64,000 nucleotides of DNA from Paracoccus sigandri (GTDB lineage: Bacteria; Pseudomonadota; Alphaproteobacteria; Rhodobacterales; Rhodobacteraceae), in the NCBI RefSeq assembly GCF_003709565.1, contig NZ_QNRC01000022.1, forward strand, positions 1 through 64,000, written 5' to 3'. The notes beneath the pieces are model-generated. The model made no database searches. It had not been told where the DNA came from and saw only the letters and a list, made by a program, of their open reading frames with translations. Numbering within the stretch: position 1 is the first letter of the stretch; the number at the start of each line of letters is the position of its first letter. This document shows positions 51,320-59,535 of the stretch, one piece after another. The position numbers and the translations under genes were made by a program.

Positions 51320-51784
51320 CTAGCCCTCCCGCCGATAGACCATGTCGGTCGAGACAAAGGAAAACACCGTCTCGCCGTCCTGGTTGGTAAGCGCGTGGCG
51401 CAGCGTCGCCATCCCCACCGCGGGCCGCGAGGCCGAGGGACGCAGTGCCTCGATGCGGGAATGCGCCACAATCCGGTCGCCCGGCCGCACCGCGCGCGAC
51501 CAGCGCACATTGTCCCAGGCGACGCCGCAGACCCATGCGATGTCGCCGTTCACCTCGTGGTCCAGGATGCGCCACAGGCAGGCGGTGTAAAGCCCGCTGG
51601 CGATGACACCGCCGAACAGCGACTGGTCGGCGGTCGCCGGGTCCATGTGAAAGAATTGCGGGTCGTAGCGGGTGGCGAAGTCGATCATCGGCCCTTCTTC
51701 GACCAGCATCTCGCGCGAGCGGGTTTCCTCGCCCACCACCAGGTCTTCCCAGCGGCGGGGCGGCTTCGCGTCACGATCCGACAT
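51320..51784 (-). CDS. MaoC family dehydratase
   Basis: 154 aa single hotdog. The hydratase-2 motif YDPQFFHMDPATAD with FGGVIASGLYTACL near residue 40-68 has the Asp/His catalytic pair. It probably hydrates an enoyl-CoA, complementing the split hydratase at 21131-21908. Its first 14 nt overlap the end of the Rieske oxygenase gene, so translation is coupled. Confidence 0.88.
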   Translation of the reverse strand: MSDRDAKPPRRWEDLVVGEETRSREMLVEEGPMIDFATRYDPQFFHMDPATADQSLFGGVIASGLYTACLWRILDHEVNGDIAWVCGVAWDNVRWSRAVRPGDRIVAHSRIEALRPSASRPAVGMATLRHALTNQDGETVFSFVSTDMVYRREG

Positions 51785-53051
51785 AAGATTCCAACACGTG
51801 ATGAAAGTGGCGGATGCGCAGTTCCTGGTCGCCGATCCACAGCCCGTCGAAACTGTCCGAGTTCATCCCCGCCTGCACGCCCGGCAGGTTGTAGGCGTCC
51901 TGGTCCAGCACCAGGCCCAGCGACTTCTCGCCATGCTTGAACTGTTCGTGGCGTGGCTTTTTCGGGCGCGGCTCGTCCTTCTTCAGCAGTTTGAAGATGA
52001 ACACGTCGAAGAACATCTTGTTGGGATCGCTTGGATGTGGGCGCTGGCGGAACAGCATCAGATCGTCGGCATGGGTGTTCAGCGTCAGGTTCGGGAAGAT
52101 GTTGTAGTGGTAATCGTCCGTCAGCTGGTCGTCGTTCAGGTCGCTGTAATCCAGCCCCATCGCGGGGCCGTGTTTGCGCTTGAACGCTTGCAGCGCCTTG
52201 CGCACCTCGGTCACGCGGCCGTCGAAATCGGCCGGGTTCATCCCCGCCTCTTTCATGGCGTGCTTGATCAAATGCGGGATCTCGGTGGTTTCCTCGACCC
52301 GGTGCGAGATGGTCGAGAAGGGCACCAGATAGCGGTTGTGCCGGCCATAGCAATCGATCTGGACGTCCTTGTCCTCAATGAAATACAGCAACTCCGGGTG
52401 GATGCCCTGCACGTGATAGGATTCGTTGAAGGCATCGACCGAGGTCTTCCAGTTGCAGTCCCATTCGACGGTCATGTCGGCGACCTTGACCATGCGCTCG
52501 AAGTGATAGGGCTCCAGATGCTCGGGCAGGGGCGCGAGATAGTCCAGCAGCGGCTCGGCCTCGGGGTTCATCGAGAACCAGACGAAGCTGTTCCAGGTGT
52601 CGCATTTCACCTCGCGCAGACCCTTGCAGGGCGGTGCGCCCTGCGGAAAGGTCTCGAGGTCGGGGATGTTCTCGAACGCGCCGTCCAGCCCGTATTCCCA
52701 GAAGTGATACTGGCACTTGAAGCTGGTCGCATTGCCCTCGCCGACCATGATGCGGTTTCCGCGATGCAGACAGACATTGAAGAAGCCGCGCACCGACATG
52801 TCCTTTTGCCGGACCAGGATGATCTCTTCCTTGCCGATGGAGGTGACGTGATAGTCGCCGGGATTCGGAATGTCGTCCATCCGGCAGCCCAGCAACCAGA
52901 CCTTGGTCCACATGCGTTCCCATTCCAGGCGCATGTATTCGGCCGAGGTGTAACGCTCCTTCGGGATCGTCGCCGAGCCAAAATCTGGCTTCGCGGCAGG
53001 CGTGGCCGGCGTGCGAGTGAAATCGGTCGGCTTGATGCGTTCGACGGGCAT
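51771..53051 (-). CDS. Rieske non-heme iron oxygenase, alpha subunit
   Basis: 426 aa. Rieske ligands Cys94-His96 (NVCLHRGNRI) and Cys113-His116 (KCQYHFWEYGLDG; HFW instead of the common HGW). Iron ligands are probably His213 and His218 (AFNESYHVQGIHPEL) and Asp in VLDQDAYNLPGVQ. Alpha-only type with no beta subunit gene. Start at 53051 with AGGAAGG upstream; the frame is open further but unrelated. It differs strongly from the oxygenase at 37860, so the two likely hydroxylate different intermediates. Confidence 0.92.
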   Translation of the reverse strand: MPVERIKPTDFTRTPATPAAKPDFGSATIPKERYTSAEYMRLEWERMWTKVWLLGCRMDDIPNPGDYHVTSIGKEEIILVRQKDMSVRGFFNVCLHRGNRIMVGEGNATSFKCQYHFWEYGLDGAFENIPDLETFPQGAPPCKGLREVKCDTWNSFVWFSMNPEAEPLLDYLAPLPEHLEPYHFERMVKVADMTVEWDCNWKTSVDAFNESYHVQGIHPELLYFIEDKDVQIDCYGRHNRYLVPFSTISHRVEETTEIPHLIKHAMKEAGMNPADFDGRVTEVRKALQAFKRKHGPAMGLDYSDLNDDQLTDDYHYNIFPNLTLNTHADDLMLFRQRPHPSDPNKMFFDVFIFKLLKKDEPRPKKPRHEQFKHGEKSLGLVLDQDAYNLPGVQAGMNSDSFDGLWIGDQELRIRHFHHVLESYVGS

Positions 53052-53071
53052 GAATGGAACCTTCCTGAGAT

Positions 53072-53833
53072 TCAAAACGGGACGCGCTTGGAAAAGCCGC
53101 CGTCCACCAGCAGATGCGATCCGTTGCACCAGGACGCGGCCGGGCTTGCCAGGAACACGGCCGAGCGCGCGATCTCCTCGGCCGTCCCCATGCGGCGCGT
53201 GGGCTGCTGGCGGACGGCGTTGTCGTAGATGCGCGAGCGGGCGACGCGGATCATTTCCCAGTTCGAGCCCTTGAACATGGTCGGGCCGGGGGACAGGCAG
53301 TTGACGCGGATGCCTTCGGGGGCAAGCTGCTGGGAAAGCTGCTTGGACCAGGTGACCAGCGCCGCCTTGATGGCGTTATAGGCCATCGGCGCGACAAAGG
53401 TCTCGGACGCGGCCATCGTCGCCAGGATCAGGATCGAGGGGCATTTCGACTGGCGCAGGGCGGGCAGCGCCTCCTCGACGCCGCGGACGGCGGACATCAG
53501 GTCGATCTCGAAATTGCGATACCAGTAGCGTTCCTCGTCCGTGCCGCCGCCAGCCGAGAGCGAGGCGACGAAGATGTCCAGCCCGCCCAGCGCCTCGACC
53601 GAGTTCCGCGTCCAGTTGCGCATGGCCTCGCCATCGCGGCCCTGAACGGTTTCGCCGTGGAAGCGGACTCCCGCGGCGTCCATCTGCCGACGCAGCGATT
53701 CGATGCGCTCGGGCGCCCGGCCGCAGGTGGCAAGGGCGCAGCCTTCCTCGGCCAGGACATGCACGATCGCATTGCCGATTCCCCGCGTTCCCCCGGTCAC
53801 CGCCGCCTTGAGGCCCTTCAACCGCAGATCCAT
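53072..53833 (-). CDS. SDR family oxidoreductase
   Basis: 253 aa. TGGTRGIGNAI near residue 13, SAGGGTDEERYWY near 90 and YNAIK near 155. As in its paralogue at 45470, Thr sits where the catalytic Ser is expected (ILATMAASETFVAPMAYNAIK). Ends in LVDGGFSKRVPF, matching VVDGGFTKRVQF of the paralogue. First gene of the minus-strand operon 53833-48878. Confidence 0.88.
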   Translation of the reverse strand: MDLRLKGLKAAVTGGTRGIGNAIVHVLAEEGCALATCGRAPERIESLRRQMDAAGVRFHGETVQGRDGEAMRNWTRNSVEALGGLDIFVASLSAGGGTDEERYWYRNFEIDLMSAVRGVEEALPALRQSKCPSILILATMAASETFVAPMAYNAIKAALVTWSKQLSQQLAPEGIRVNCLSPGPTMFKGSNWEMIRVARSRIYDNAVRQQPTRRMGTAEEIARSAVFLASPAASWCNGSHLLVDGGFSKRVPF

Positions 53834-53986
53834 TCCGCACTCCGCTGACGTTCTTCGCTTGCTGCCGGAATATTACATGCCCGGCGATGGAAAACAATAT
53901 AAATACTCCTCTTGTATAATGAGACGTTACTATTGTATATTCAAACAAGCGGAAGTCGCTTGGCAACAGCCTTGGGCAGAGGAACC
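53834..53986. promoter_or_regulatory. Divergent promoter region with CTTGTATAATG and ATTGTATATTC sites
   Basis: 153 bp between SDR (minus) and CoA-transferase (plus). CTTGTATAATG (53911-53921) and ATTGTATATTCAAAC (53932-53946) are 21 bp apart, two helical turns, and repeat the TTGTATA core. The second equals the core at 45341 and 60106. Confidence 0.6.
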
Positions 53987-55279
53987 ATGACCCTACAAAC
54001 AGACATGCAAGAACTCGACGGCGACGCCACCGATGCGGCGGGCGGCCAGGGGCGGATCGACTACCGGGGCGTTCTTACGGGTATCCGGGTGCTGGACCTG
54101 ACGCGGGTCGTTGCCGGACCCCTGGCGGCGCAGACCCTGGCCGACCTGGGCGCCGACGTCATCAAGATCGAGCGGGTCGGCGATGGCGACGATCTGCGCA
54201 CCCTGGGCCCGCCCTGGATCGAAGGCCGTCCTGGCGCGCCCGAGCAATCGACCTATTTCCAGATGGTCAACCGCAACAAGCGCTCGATCGGACTGGATTT
54301 CGCGCGCCCCGAGGGCGCCGCGCTACTGCGTCGGCTTGCCGCCGAATCGGACGTGTTCATCGAGAACTTCCGTACCGGCACCTTGGCGCGTTACGGGCTG
54401 GGCTATGAAGATCTGCGTAAGGTCAATCCCAGGTTGATCTATTGCTCGATTACCGGCTTCGGGCAGACCGGGCCTTATAACGACCGCTCTGGCTATGACT
54501 ATCTGGTGCAGGCCATGGGCGGGCAGATGGCCGTCACCGGCCAGCCCGAGGCCGATGGCGGCATCCCGACCCGCGTCGGCGTGCCCATCGCCGACATCAC
54601 CGCCGGCAACAACGCCGCCATCGCCATCCTCGCTGCCTTGCTGCATCGTCAGAACGGCGGGCCGGGCCAGCATATCGACATCGCGCTGTTCGACAGCCAG
54701 GTGGCGCTGCTGATGAACAATATCGGGTCGTGGCTGAACGCGCGCGCACCGCTGCCGCGCACCGGCAACGAACATCCGACCGCAGTGCCGAACGGCGTTT
54801 TCGAATGCGCGGACGGCTTTGTCTTGATTGCGACCTTCAACGACCGTGAGTTCGCCCGGCTGGCCGGCGCGTTGGGCCACCCGGAATGGGCCGAGGATCC
54901 GCGCTTCCTGCGTTCGCGCGACCGGTTGGAGAACCGCGTGGCGCTGACGGTCGAGATGAACGCGGTCCTGTCCACCAACCTGCGCGCGCATTGGATGGAA
55001 AGGATCCTTGCCGCCAAGGTTTCTTGCGGGCCGATCAACGAGATGCCCGACATCGAGGAGGATCCCCAGCTTCAGGCGCGCGGGATGTTCGTGAGCATGG
55101 AGCATCCCGTCACAGGCACCGTGCGACTGGTCGGCAGCCCGCTGCGGCTGTCCGAGACGCCAGTGGCTTATCGCTCGGCCCCACCGCTGGCCGGAGAGCA
55201 TAACGACGAGGTGCTGCGGCAATGCCTCTCGCTTTCCGCCGAGGAGTTGGAGAAGCTGCGCGCCGAAGCGATCATCTGA
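53987..55279 (+). CDS. Class III (CaiB/BaiF) CoA-transferase
   Basis: 430 aa. VLDLTRVVAGPLAAQTLADL near 35, DVIKIERVGDGDDLRTLGPP near 57, NRNKRSIGLD near 95 and GYDYLVQAMGG near 169. The nucleophilic Asp by alignment with alpha-methylacyl-CoA racemase is Asp203 (VPIADITAGNNAA). It transfers CoA between acids without ATP or, as in AMACR relatives, epimerises an alpha-methyl-acyl-CoA. ATG at 53987 with AGAGGAACC upstream; earlier in-frame starts lack a ribosome site. It heads an operon with an OB-fold protein and a thiolase-like protein. Confidence 0.9.
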   Translation: MTLQTDMQELDGDATDAAGGQGRIDYRGVLTGIRVLDLTRVVAGPLAAQTLADLGADVIKIERVGDGDDLRTLGPPWIEGRPGAPEQSTYFQMVNRNKRSIGLDFARPEGAALLRRLAAESDVFIENFRTGTLARYGLGYEDLRKVNPRLIYCSITGFGQTGPYNDRSGYDYLVQAMGGQMAVTGQPEADGGIPTRVGVPIADITAGNNAAIAILAALLHRQNGGPGQHIDIALFDSQVALLMNNIGSWLNARAPLPRTGNEHPTAVPNGVFECADGFVLIATFNDREFARLAGALGHPEWAEDPRFLRSRDRLENRVALTVEMNAVLSTNLRAHWMERILAAKVSCGPINEMPDIEEDPQLQARGMFVSMEHPVTGTVRLVGSPLRLSETPVAYRSAPPLAGEHNDEVLRQCLSLSAEELEKLRAEAII

Positions 55280-55289
55280 GGGGCCGGCC

Positions 55290-55676
55290 ATGGCAGCACC
55301 ATCCACAGCGTCATTGGGCCCCGAGGCTGAGTATCTGCAAGCCCTGCGCGAGGGCCGCTTCTGCTTCCAGCGCACGGCCGCGGGACGGGCGGTGTTTCCG
55401 CCGCGCCTTGCCGCGCCCGGCGACGGGGCGGCGCTGGAATGGGCGCAATCCTCGGGCCGCGGCCGGGTCCATGCCGTGACCGAGCAGCCGCAAAAACCGC
55501 CCGCGCCCAGCCGCATCATCGCCATCGTCGAGATGGAAGAGGGCTTCCGCCTACTGTCGCGGATCGAAACCGAGGTCCCGGTCAGGATCGGCCAGTGCCT
55601 GCGCGCGGTGATCGCCGGCGAAAGCGATCCGCCGCATGTGTTTTTCGTGCCGCAAGGGGAACAGGATGAAGGATAA
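55290..55676 (+). CDS. OB-fold (DUF35-type) protein, partner of the thiolase-like protein
   Basis: 128 aa. EAEYLQALREGRFCFQR at the start is the DUF35 N-terminal helix, and GRGRVHAVTEQ plus RIGQCLRAVI resemble the OB strands. The rubredoxin-like zinc ribbon normally between them (two CxxC) is lost: only one Cys remains there. DUF35 proteins form complexes with thiolase-fold enzymes, for example with Ltp2 aldolase (via ChsH2) or archaeal HMG-CoA synthase. Its gene overlaps the thiolase-like gene by 11 nt. Confidence 0.78.
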   Translation: MAAPSTASLGPEAEYLQALREGRFCFQRTAAGRAVFPPRLAAPGDGAALEWAQSSGRGRVHAVTEQPQKPPAPSRIIAIVEMEEGFRLLSRIETEVPVRIGQCLRAVIAGESDPPHVFFVPQGEQDEG

Positions 55677-56823
55677 GGCCTTTCCGCGCGCCGCCTGCGC
55701 CATCGCCGGGGCCGCCACCTTCGGCATCGGCCTGTGCGAGGGCCACAGCGCGCTCGAGATGACCGCCAGGGCCGGGCTTCTGGCGCTTCAGGACGCGGGC
55801 CTCGGCCTTGCCGATGTGGATGGGCTTTTCACCTGCCTGCCCGAGGACCTGCTGGGCGGGTTGGCGGTTGCGGAATATCTGGGCGTCGGCGCCCGGTTCG
55901 TGGACAACAACCGCACCGGCGGCTCGTCCTTTCTGAACCACCTGATGACGGCCTGCTTCATGATCTCGGCCGGATACATGGAGACGGCGCTGATCTGCTA
56001 CGGCTCGAACCAGCGCTCGGCGGCGGGACGGCTGGTTTCGGCCCTGCGCGGCTCGGTCTACGAGGCGCCGCATGGCGCGCGGATGCCCATTGGGGGCTAT
56101 GCGCTGGCCGCCAGCCGCCACATGCACGACTATGGCACCACCAGAGAGCAACTGGGCGCGGTGGCGCTGGCCGCGCGCGCCTGGGCGCGGCTGAACCCCG
56201 AGGCCTTCCGGCGCGAGCCGCTGGACATGCAGGAATACCTGGCCGCGCGCATCGTTTCCTCGCCGCTGGGCGCGCTGGATTGCTGCCTGGTCACGGACGG
56301 GGCGGCGGCTGTGGTCGTGACCTCTCGCGCGCGCGCCGGTGATCTGCGCAAGAAGCCGGTGACGGTGCTGGGGGCGGGGGCCGAGACCACGCACAAGGAA
56401 ATCGCTGCCATGCCCGACCTTTGCATCACCGGCGCCAGGCTGTCGGGCCAGCGCGCCTATGCTGCCGCGGGCTACGGCCCCGCCGACATGGACATGGTGC
56501 AGCTTTACGACGCCTTTACCATCAACACGATCCTGTTTCTGGAAGATCTCGGCTTTTGTCCCAAGGGTGAGGGTGGGCGCTTCGTCCAGGACGGGGCCAT
56601 CGCGCCCGGTGGCGCGCTACCGGTCAATACCAATGGCGGCGGGTTGTCCTGCGTGCATCCGGGCATGTATGGGCTGTTCACGCTGGTCGAGGCCGTGCGC
56701 CAGATCCGCGGAGAGGCGGGCGAGCGCCAGTTGGCGGTGGCCAATCTCGCGCTGTGCCACGGCAACGGCGGGGTGCTGTCCTCGCAGACCAGCGTCATCC
56801 TGGGCAGCATGGATACGGTCTGA
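55666..56823 (+). CDS. Thiolase-fold protein (SCP-x/Ltp2-like), no nucleophilic Cys
   Basis: 385 aa. ACAIAGAATFGIGLCEGHSA at the start, NNRTGGSSFLNHLMTACFM near 81, YGSNQRSA, QLYDAFTINTILFLEDLGFC and the terminal ALCHGNGGVLSSQTSVIL. Where thiolases have the nucleophilic Cys (about residue 89) this protein has Gly-Ser-Ser. This is the pattern of lipid-transfer/thiolase-like aldolases, so retro-aldol cleavage of a beta-hydroxyacyl-CoA together with the OB-fold partner is the best hypothesis. ATG at 55666 lies inside the end of the OB-fold gene. Followed by a terminator. Confidence 0.85.
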   Translation: MKDKAFPRAACAIAGAATFGIGLCEGHSALEMTARAGLLALQDAGLGLADVDGLFTCLPEDLLGGLAVAEYLGVGARFVDNNRTGGSSFLNHLMTACFMISAGYMETALICYGSNQRSAAGRLVSALRGSVYEAPHGARMPIGGYALAASRHMHDYGTTREQLGAVALAARAWARLNPEAFRREPLDMQEYLAARIVSSPLGALDCCLVTDGAAAVVVTSRARAGDLRKKPVTVLGAGAETTHKEIAAMPDLCITGARLSGQRAYAAAGYGPADMDMVQLYDAFTINTILFLEDLGFCPKGEGGRFVQDGAIAPGGALPVNTNGGGLSCVHPGMYGLFTLVEAVRQIRGEAGERQLAVANLALCHGNGGVLSSQTSVILGSMDTV

Positions 56824-56845
56824 CCCCTCGGTCCTGGCGAAAGGA

Positions 56846-56872
56846 CAAGGCCCGCGAACGTGGCGGGCCTTG
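56846..56872. terminator. Hairpin terminator between convergent genes
   Basis: CAAGGCCCGC (56846-56855) and GCGGGCCTTG (56863-56872) form a perfect 10-bp stem with loop GAACGTG, followed by GATTTTC. It separates the thiolase-like gene (ends 56823) and the porin gene (ends 56878). Confidence 0.8.
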
Positions 56873-56877
56873 GATTT

Positions 56878-58056
56878 TCAGAAGGTGAACTTTACCACGC
56901 CCTGGAGGCGGGTATTGTCGAAGCTCGCCCCGTCGAACTGCTCGCGCTCGACATAGACTGCCTCGGCAGCCAGCATCACGGATTTCGTCGCGAAATAGCG
57001 GTAGGTCACATGGGTCGTGCTGATTTCCCTGGTGTCACTGCCCAGCGCGCCGGCAAAGTCATCGAAGCGCTGGAAGCCATGCGCCAGCGAAAGATCGCTT
57101 TTCTCACCCAGCTTCTGGGTGACGCCTAACTTCACGCCCTTGGCCTTGACCGGGTCGCCCGCGGCATCGATGTCGTAGGCGTATTTGCCTGCGGCTCCCA
57201 CCTCCAGCCCCGAGAAACCGGCATTGTTCAGCAAGGTCGAGATGCCCTTGCCCCCAATATATTGTGCATGCAGCTTGCCGCCCTGCCAGGCCTCGTAATC
57301 GGCGCCGATGGCATAGCCGAAACCACTGACATCACCGAAACTGCTGGTTTCCAGACCGCGCGAGATCGCGCCCATGCCGACCTTCAGCGGCCCATTCGCA
57401 TAGCCCGCGAAACCGGACACGGCGATGCGTGACGCGGTGCCGGGCGCATAATCCTCTTCCAGCGCAACGGAAAAGCGCCACTGGTCGTTGGGCCGGAAGG
57501 TGTAACGGACCTGCGGCGTGCGGTAATAGCTGCCGCCCGCCAGGCCGTTGAAGTCCTGCACCGCGGCAGGGCCCCCCTCGGCCGGCACCCAGTTGGTCCA
57601 GGTCTGACCCGCCAGCAGCGACCCGACCTCGCCATAGGCATGGCGCAGGCGGAAATTGCCACCGCCGCTGCCGAAGAAATCGCCTTCAAGGGTAAGATTC
57701 ACCTCTCCGATGTCGGTGTCGATGGTGGCGCGCAGGCCCAGCCGGCTTTCATAGGCATGGGCGTTCGAGCCCGAACCTTCCAGCGGGCTGCCGGCCGTCA
57801 CGCCGGCCATGGCCCCGGTGGTCGCGCCCAGATCGTAGTTGTTGTCCGTGATGAGGTCGAGTTTCGTATACCCGTAAAACGTCAATTTTACACCCGGCGC
57901 CAGAGCCAGATGGCCGCTTTCGGTCTGGCGGTTCTCCAGCGCGGCTATGCGCGCCTCCAGAACCGTCAGATCCTGCGCGGCTGCCGCGCCTGCTCCTCCG
58001 ATCAGGACTGCTGCGGCCATCTGACTGGCCGATCCTATCTTTCCCTTGATTTCCAT
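56878..58056 (-). CDS. Outer membrane porin (DcaP-like)
   Basis: 392 aa. Start at 58056 follows GGGAGGAATGAG and gives a signal peptide of about 29 residues (cleavage after AAAAQ). A short coiled-coil (DLTVLEARIAALENRQ) follows, then a beta-barrel with alternating hydrophobic strands, ending in LQGVVKFTF with the C-terminal Phe of outer-membrane proteins. The coiled coil plus barrel resembles DcaP-type porins for dicarboxylates or aromatics. It probably lets the island's substrate cross the outer membrane. Confidence 0.88.
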   Translation of the reverse strand: MEIKGKIGSASQMAAAVLIGGAGAAAAQDLTVLEARIAALENRQTESGHLALAPGVKLTFYGYTKLDLITDNNYDLGATTGAMAGVTAGSPLEGSGSNAHAYESRLGLRATIDTDIGEVNLTLEGDFFGSGGGNFRLRHAYGEVGSLLAGQTWTNWVPAEGGPAAVQDFNGLAGGSYYRTPQVRYTFRPNDQWRFSVALEEDYAPGTASRIAVSGFAGYANGPLKVGMGAISRGLETSSFGDVSGFGYAIGADYEAWQGGKLHAQYIGGKGISTLLNNAGFSGLEVGAAGKYAYDIDAAGDPVKAKGVKLGVTQKLGEKSDLSLAHGFQRFDDFAGALGSDTREISTTHVTYRYFATKSVMLAAEAVYVEREQFDGASFDNTRLQGVVKFTF

Positions 58057-58359
58057 CTCATTCCTCCCAAACCGTCCTTGCCTGGACATGGCGGTACCCT
58101 TGATCCGCTGGAGCGGCCGCACGCGGATGCGGGCAGCGGTCCTTTGCCGAATCTTTATCGATTTGCATACTTACAAATTTAATATGCATACTTAATCTGA
58201 CGAAAATGTGTGCGACAGGCAAGAATTATCCGCAAGATAAGTAATAATTATTGTTTTTATTCAGCATGTTGACGGAAATTAAAACGGCGGCGCTGGCAGC
58301 GTTTCCACGCAGCCTGCGCCGTCTCCAGGTCCGTTCTCCAGGTCCGTTTTTCGTACCGT
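58057..58359 (-). promoter_or_regulatory. Porin promoter region with 21-bp-spaced direct repeats TGCATACTTA
   Basis: 303 bp between the thiolase end (58360) and the porin start (58056). TGCATACTTA occurs at 58165-58174 and again at 58186-58195, exactly 21 bp apart, so on the same face of the helix. The first extends to TTTGCATACT, the same 10 bp seen upstream of the SBP at 2835-2844. No gene was recognised in the rest of this AT-rich stretch. Confidence 0.55.
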
Positions 58360-59535
58360 TCAGTTCATTTCTATGGCCAAAGCGATGCCCTGTCCGCCGC
58401 CGATGCACATCGTCACCAGGCCGCGACGTCCGCCGATGCGTTTGAGTTCATTGATCGTCTTGACCAGCAGGATGCTGCCCGTCGCACCGACCGGGTGGCC
58501 CAGGGCGATGGCGCCGCCATTGGGGTTGACGCGGGCCGGGTCCAGATCAAGGGCGCGCGTCACCGCAACCGCCTGGGCGGCAAAGGCCTCGTTCGACTCG
58601 ATCACGTCGAAATCCGTCGCCTTGAGGCCGGTGCGCTCCAACAATTGCCGGACCGCCGGAACCGGGCCGATGCCCATCACCTCGGGCCTTACCCCGGCGA
58701 TCGCATGGTCCAGGATGCGCGCGACCAGCGTCAGCCCCAGCCGTTCCGCCGCCTCGGCTCGGGCCAGCACCAGGGCAGCCGCGCCGTCGTTGATCCCCGA
58801 GGCATTGCCGGCCGTGACCGAGCCGTCCTTGCGAAACACCGGCTTCAACTGCGCGAGTGCTTCCAGCGAGGTTTCCTTCGGGTGTTCGTCGCGGTCGAAC
58901 AGTTCGACGCCGCGCCGGCTGCACAACTCGACAGGGACGATCTGCTCGCCGAAATGCCCCGCAGCGATGGCCCGTGCGGCACGCTGCTGGCTTTCCAGCG
59001 CGAAGGCATCCTGATCTGCGCGCGAGACGCCATGCTCGGCGGCGACGTTCTCGGCGGTGATGCCCATATGGCCGGTGCCGAAGGGGCAGCTGAGCGTGCC
59101 GACCAGCATGTCCACCATCGCCGCATCGCCCATCTTCTGCCCAAAGCGCGCCGCCTGCACGGCATAGGGAGCGCGCGACATGCATTCGGCGCCGCCGGCC
59201 AGCGCGAAATCCGCCTCGCCATGCTGCAGGGCCAGCGCGGCCGAAACCACCGCCTGCACGCCCGAGCCGCAAAGGCGGTTCACGTTCAGGGCGGGGGCGG
59301 TGTCCGGCACGCCCGCGCCGATGGCGGCAAGGCGGGACAGGTACATATCCTTCGGCTCGGTATTGATGACATGGCCAAAGACGGTCGTGCCGATCCGGGC
59401 GGGCTCGATCCCGGCGCGCTCGATGGCGGCGCGGGCGGCGATGACGCCCAACTCGTGCGGCGCAAGCCCCGAAAGCGATCCACCGAAGCCGCCGATGGCG
59501 GTGCGAACCCCGGACAGGATGACGATGTCGTTCAT
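58360..59535 (-). CDS. Acetyl-CoA acetyltransferase / 3-ketoacyl-CoA thiolase
   Basis: 391 aa. Nucleophile Cys89 (NVNRLCGSGVQAV), ESNEAFAAQAVAVTRAL near 315, GGAIALGHPVGATG near 347 and CIGGGQGIA with the second Cys near the C-terminus. It cleaves a 3-ketoacyl-CoA to acetyl-CoA in the lower pathway. Start at 59535 follows GGGAGCAGCC. It is a complete thiolase, unlike the Cys-less thiolase-fold protein at 55666. Confidence 0.93.
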   Translation of the reverse strand: MNDIVILSGVRTAIGGFGGSLSGLAPHELGVIAARAAIERAGIEPARIGTTVFGHVINTEPKDMYLSRLAAIGAGVPDTAPALNVNRLCGSGVQAVVSAALALQHGEADFALAGGAECMSRAPYAVQAARFGQKMGDAAMVDMLVGTLSCPFGTGHMGITAENVAAEHGVSRADQDAFALESQQRAARAIAAGHFGEQIVPVELCSRRGVELFDRDEHPKETSLEALAQLKPVFRKDGSVTAGNASGINDGAAALVLARAEAAERLGLTLVARILDHAIAGVRPEVMGIGPVPAVRQLLERTGLKATDFDVIESNEAFAAQAVAVTRALDLDPARVNPNGGAIALGHPVGATGSILLVKTINELKRIGGRRGLVTMCIGGGQGIALAIEMN

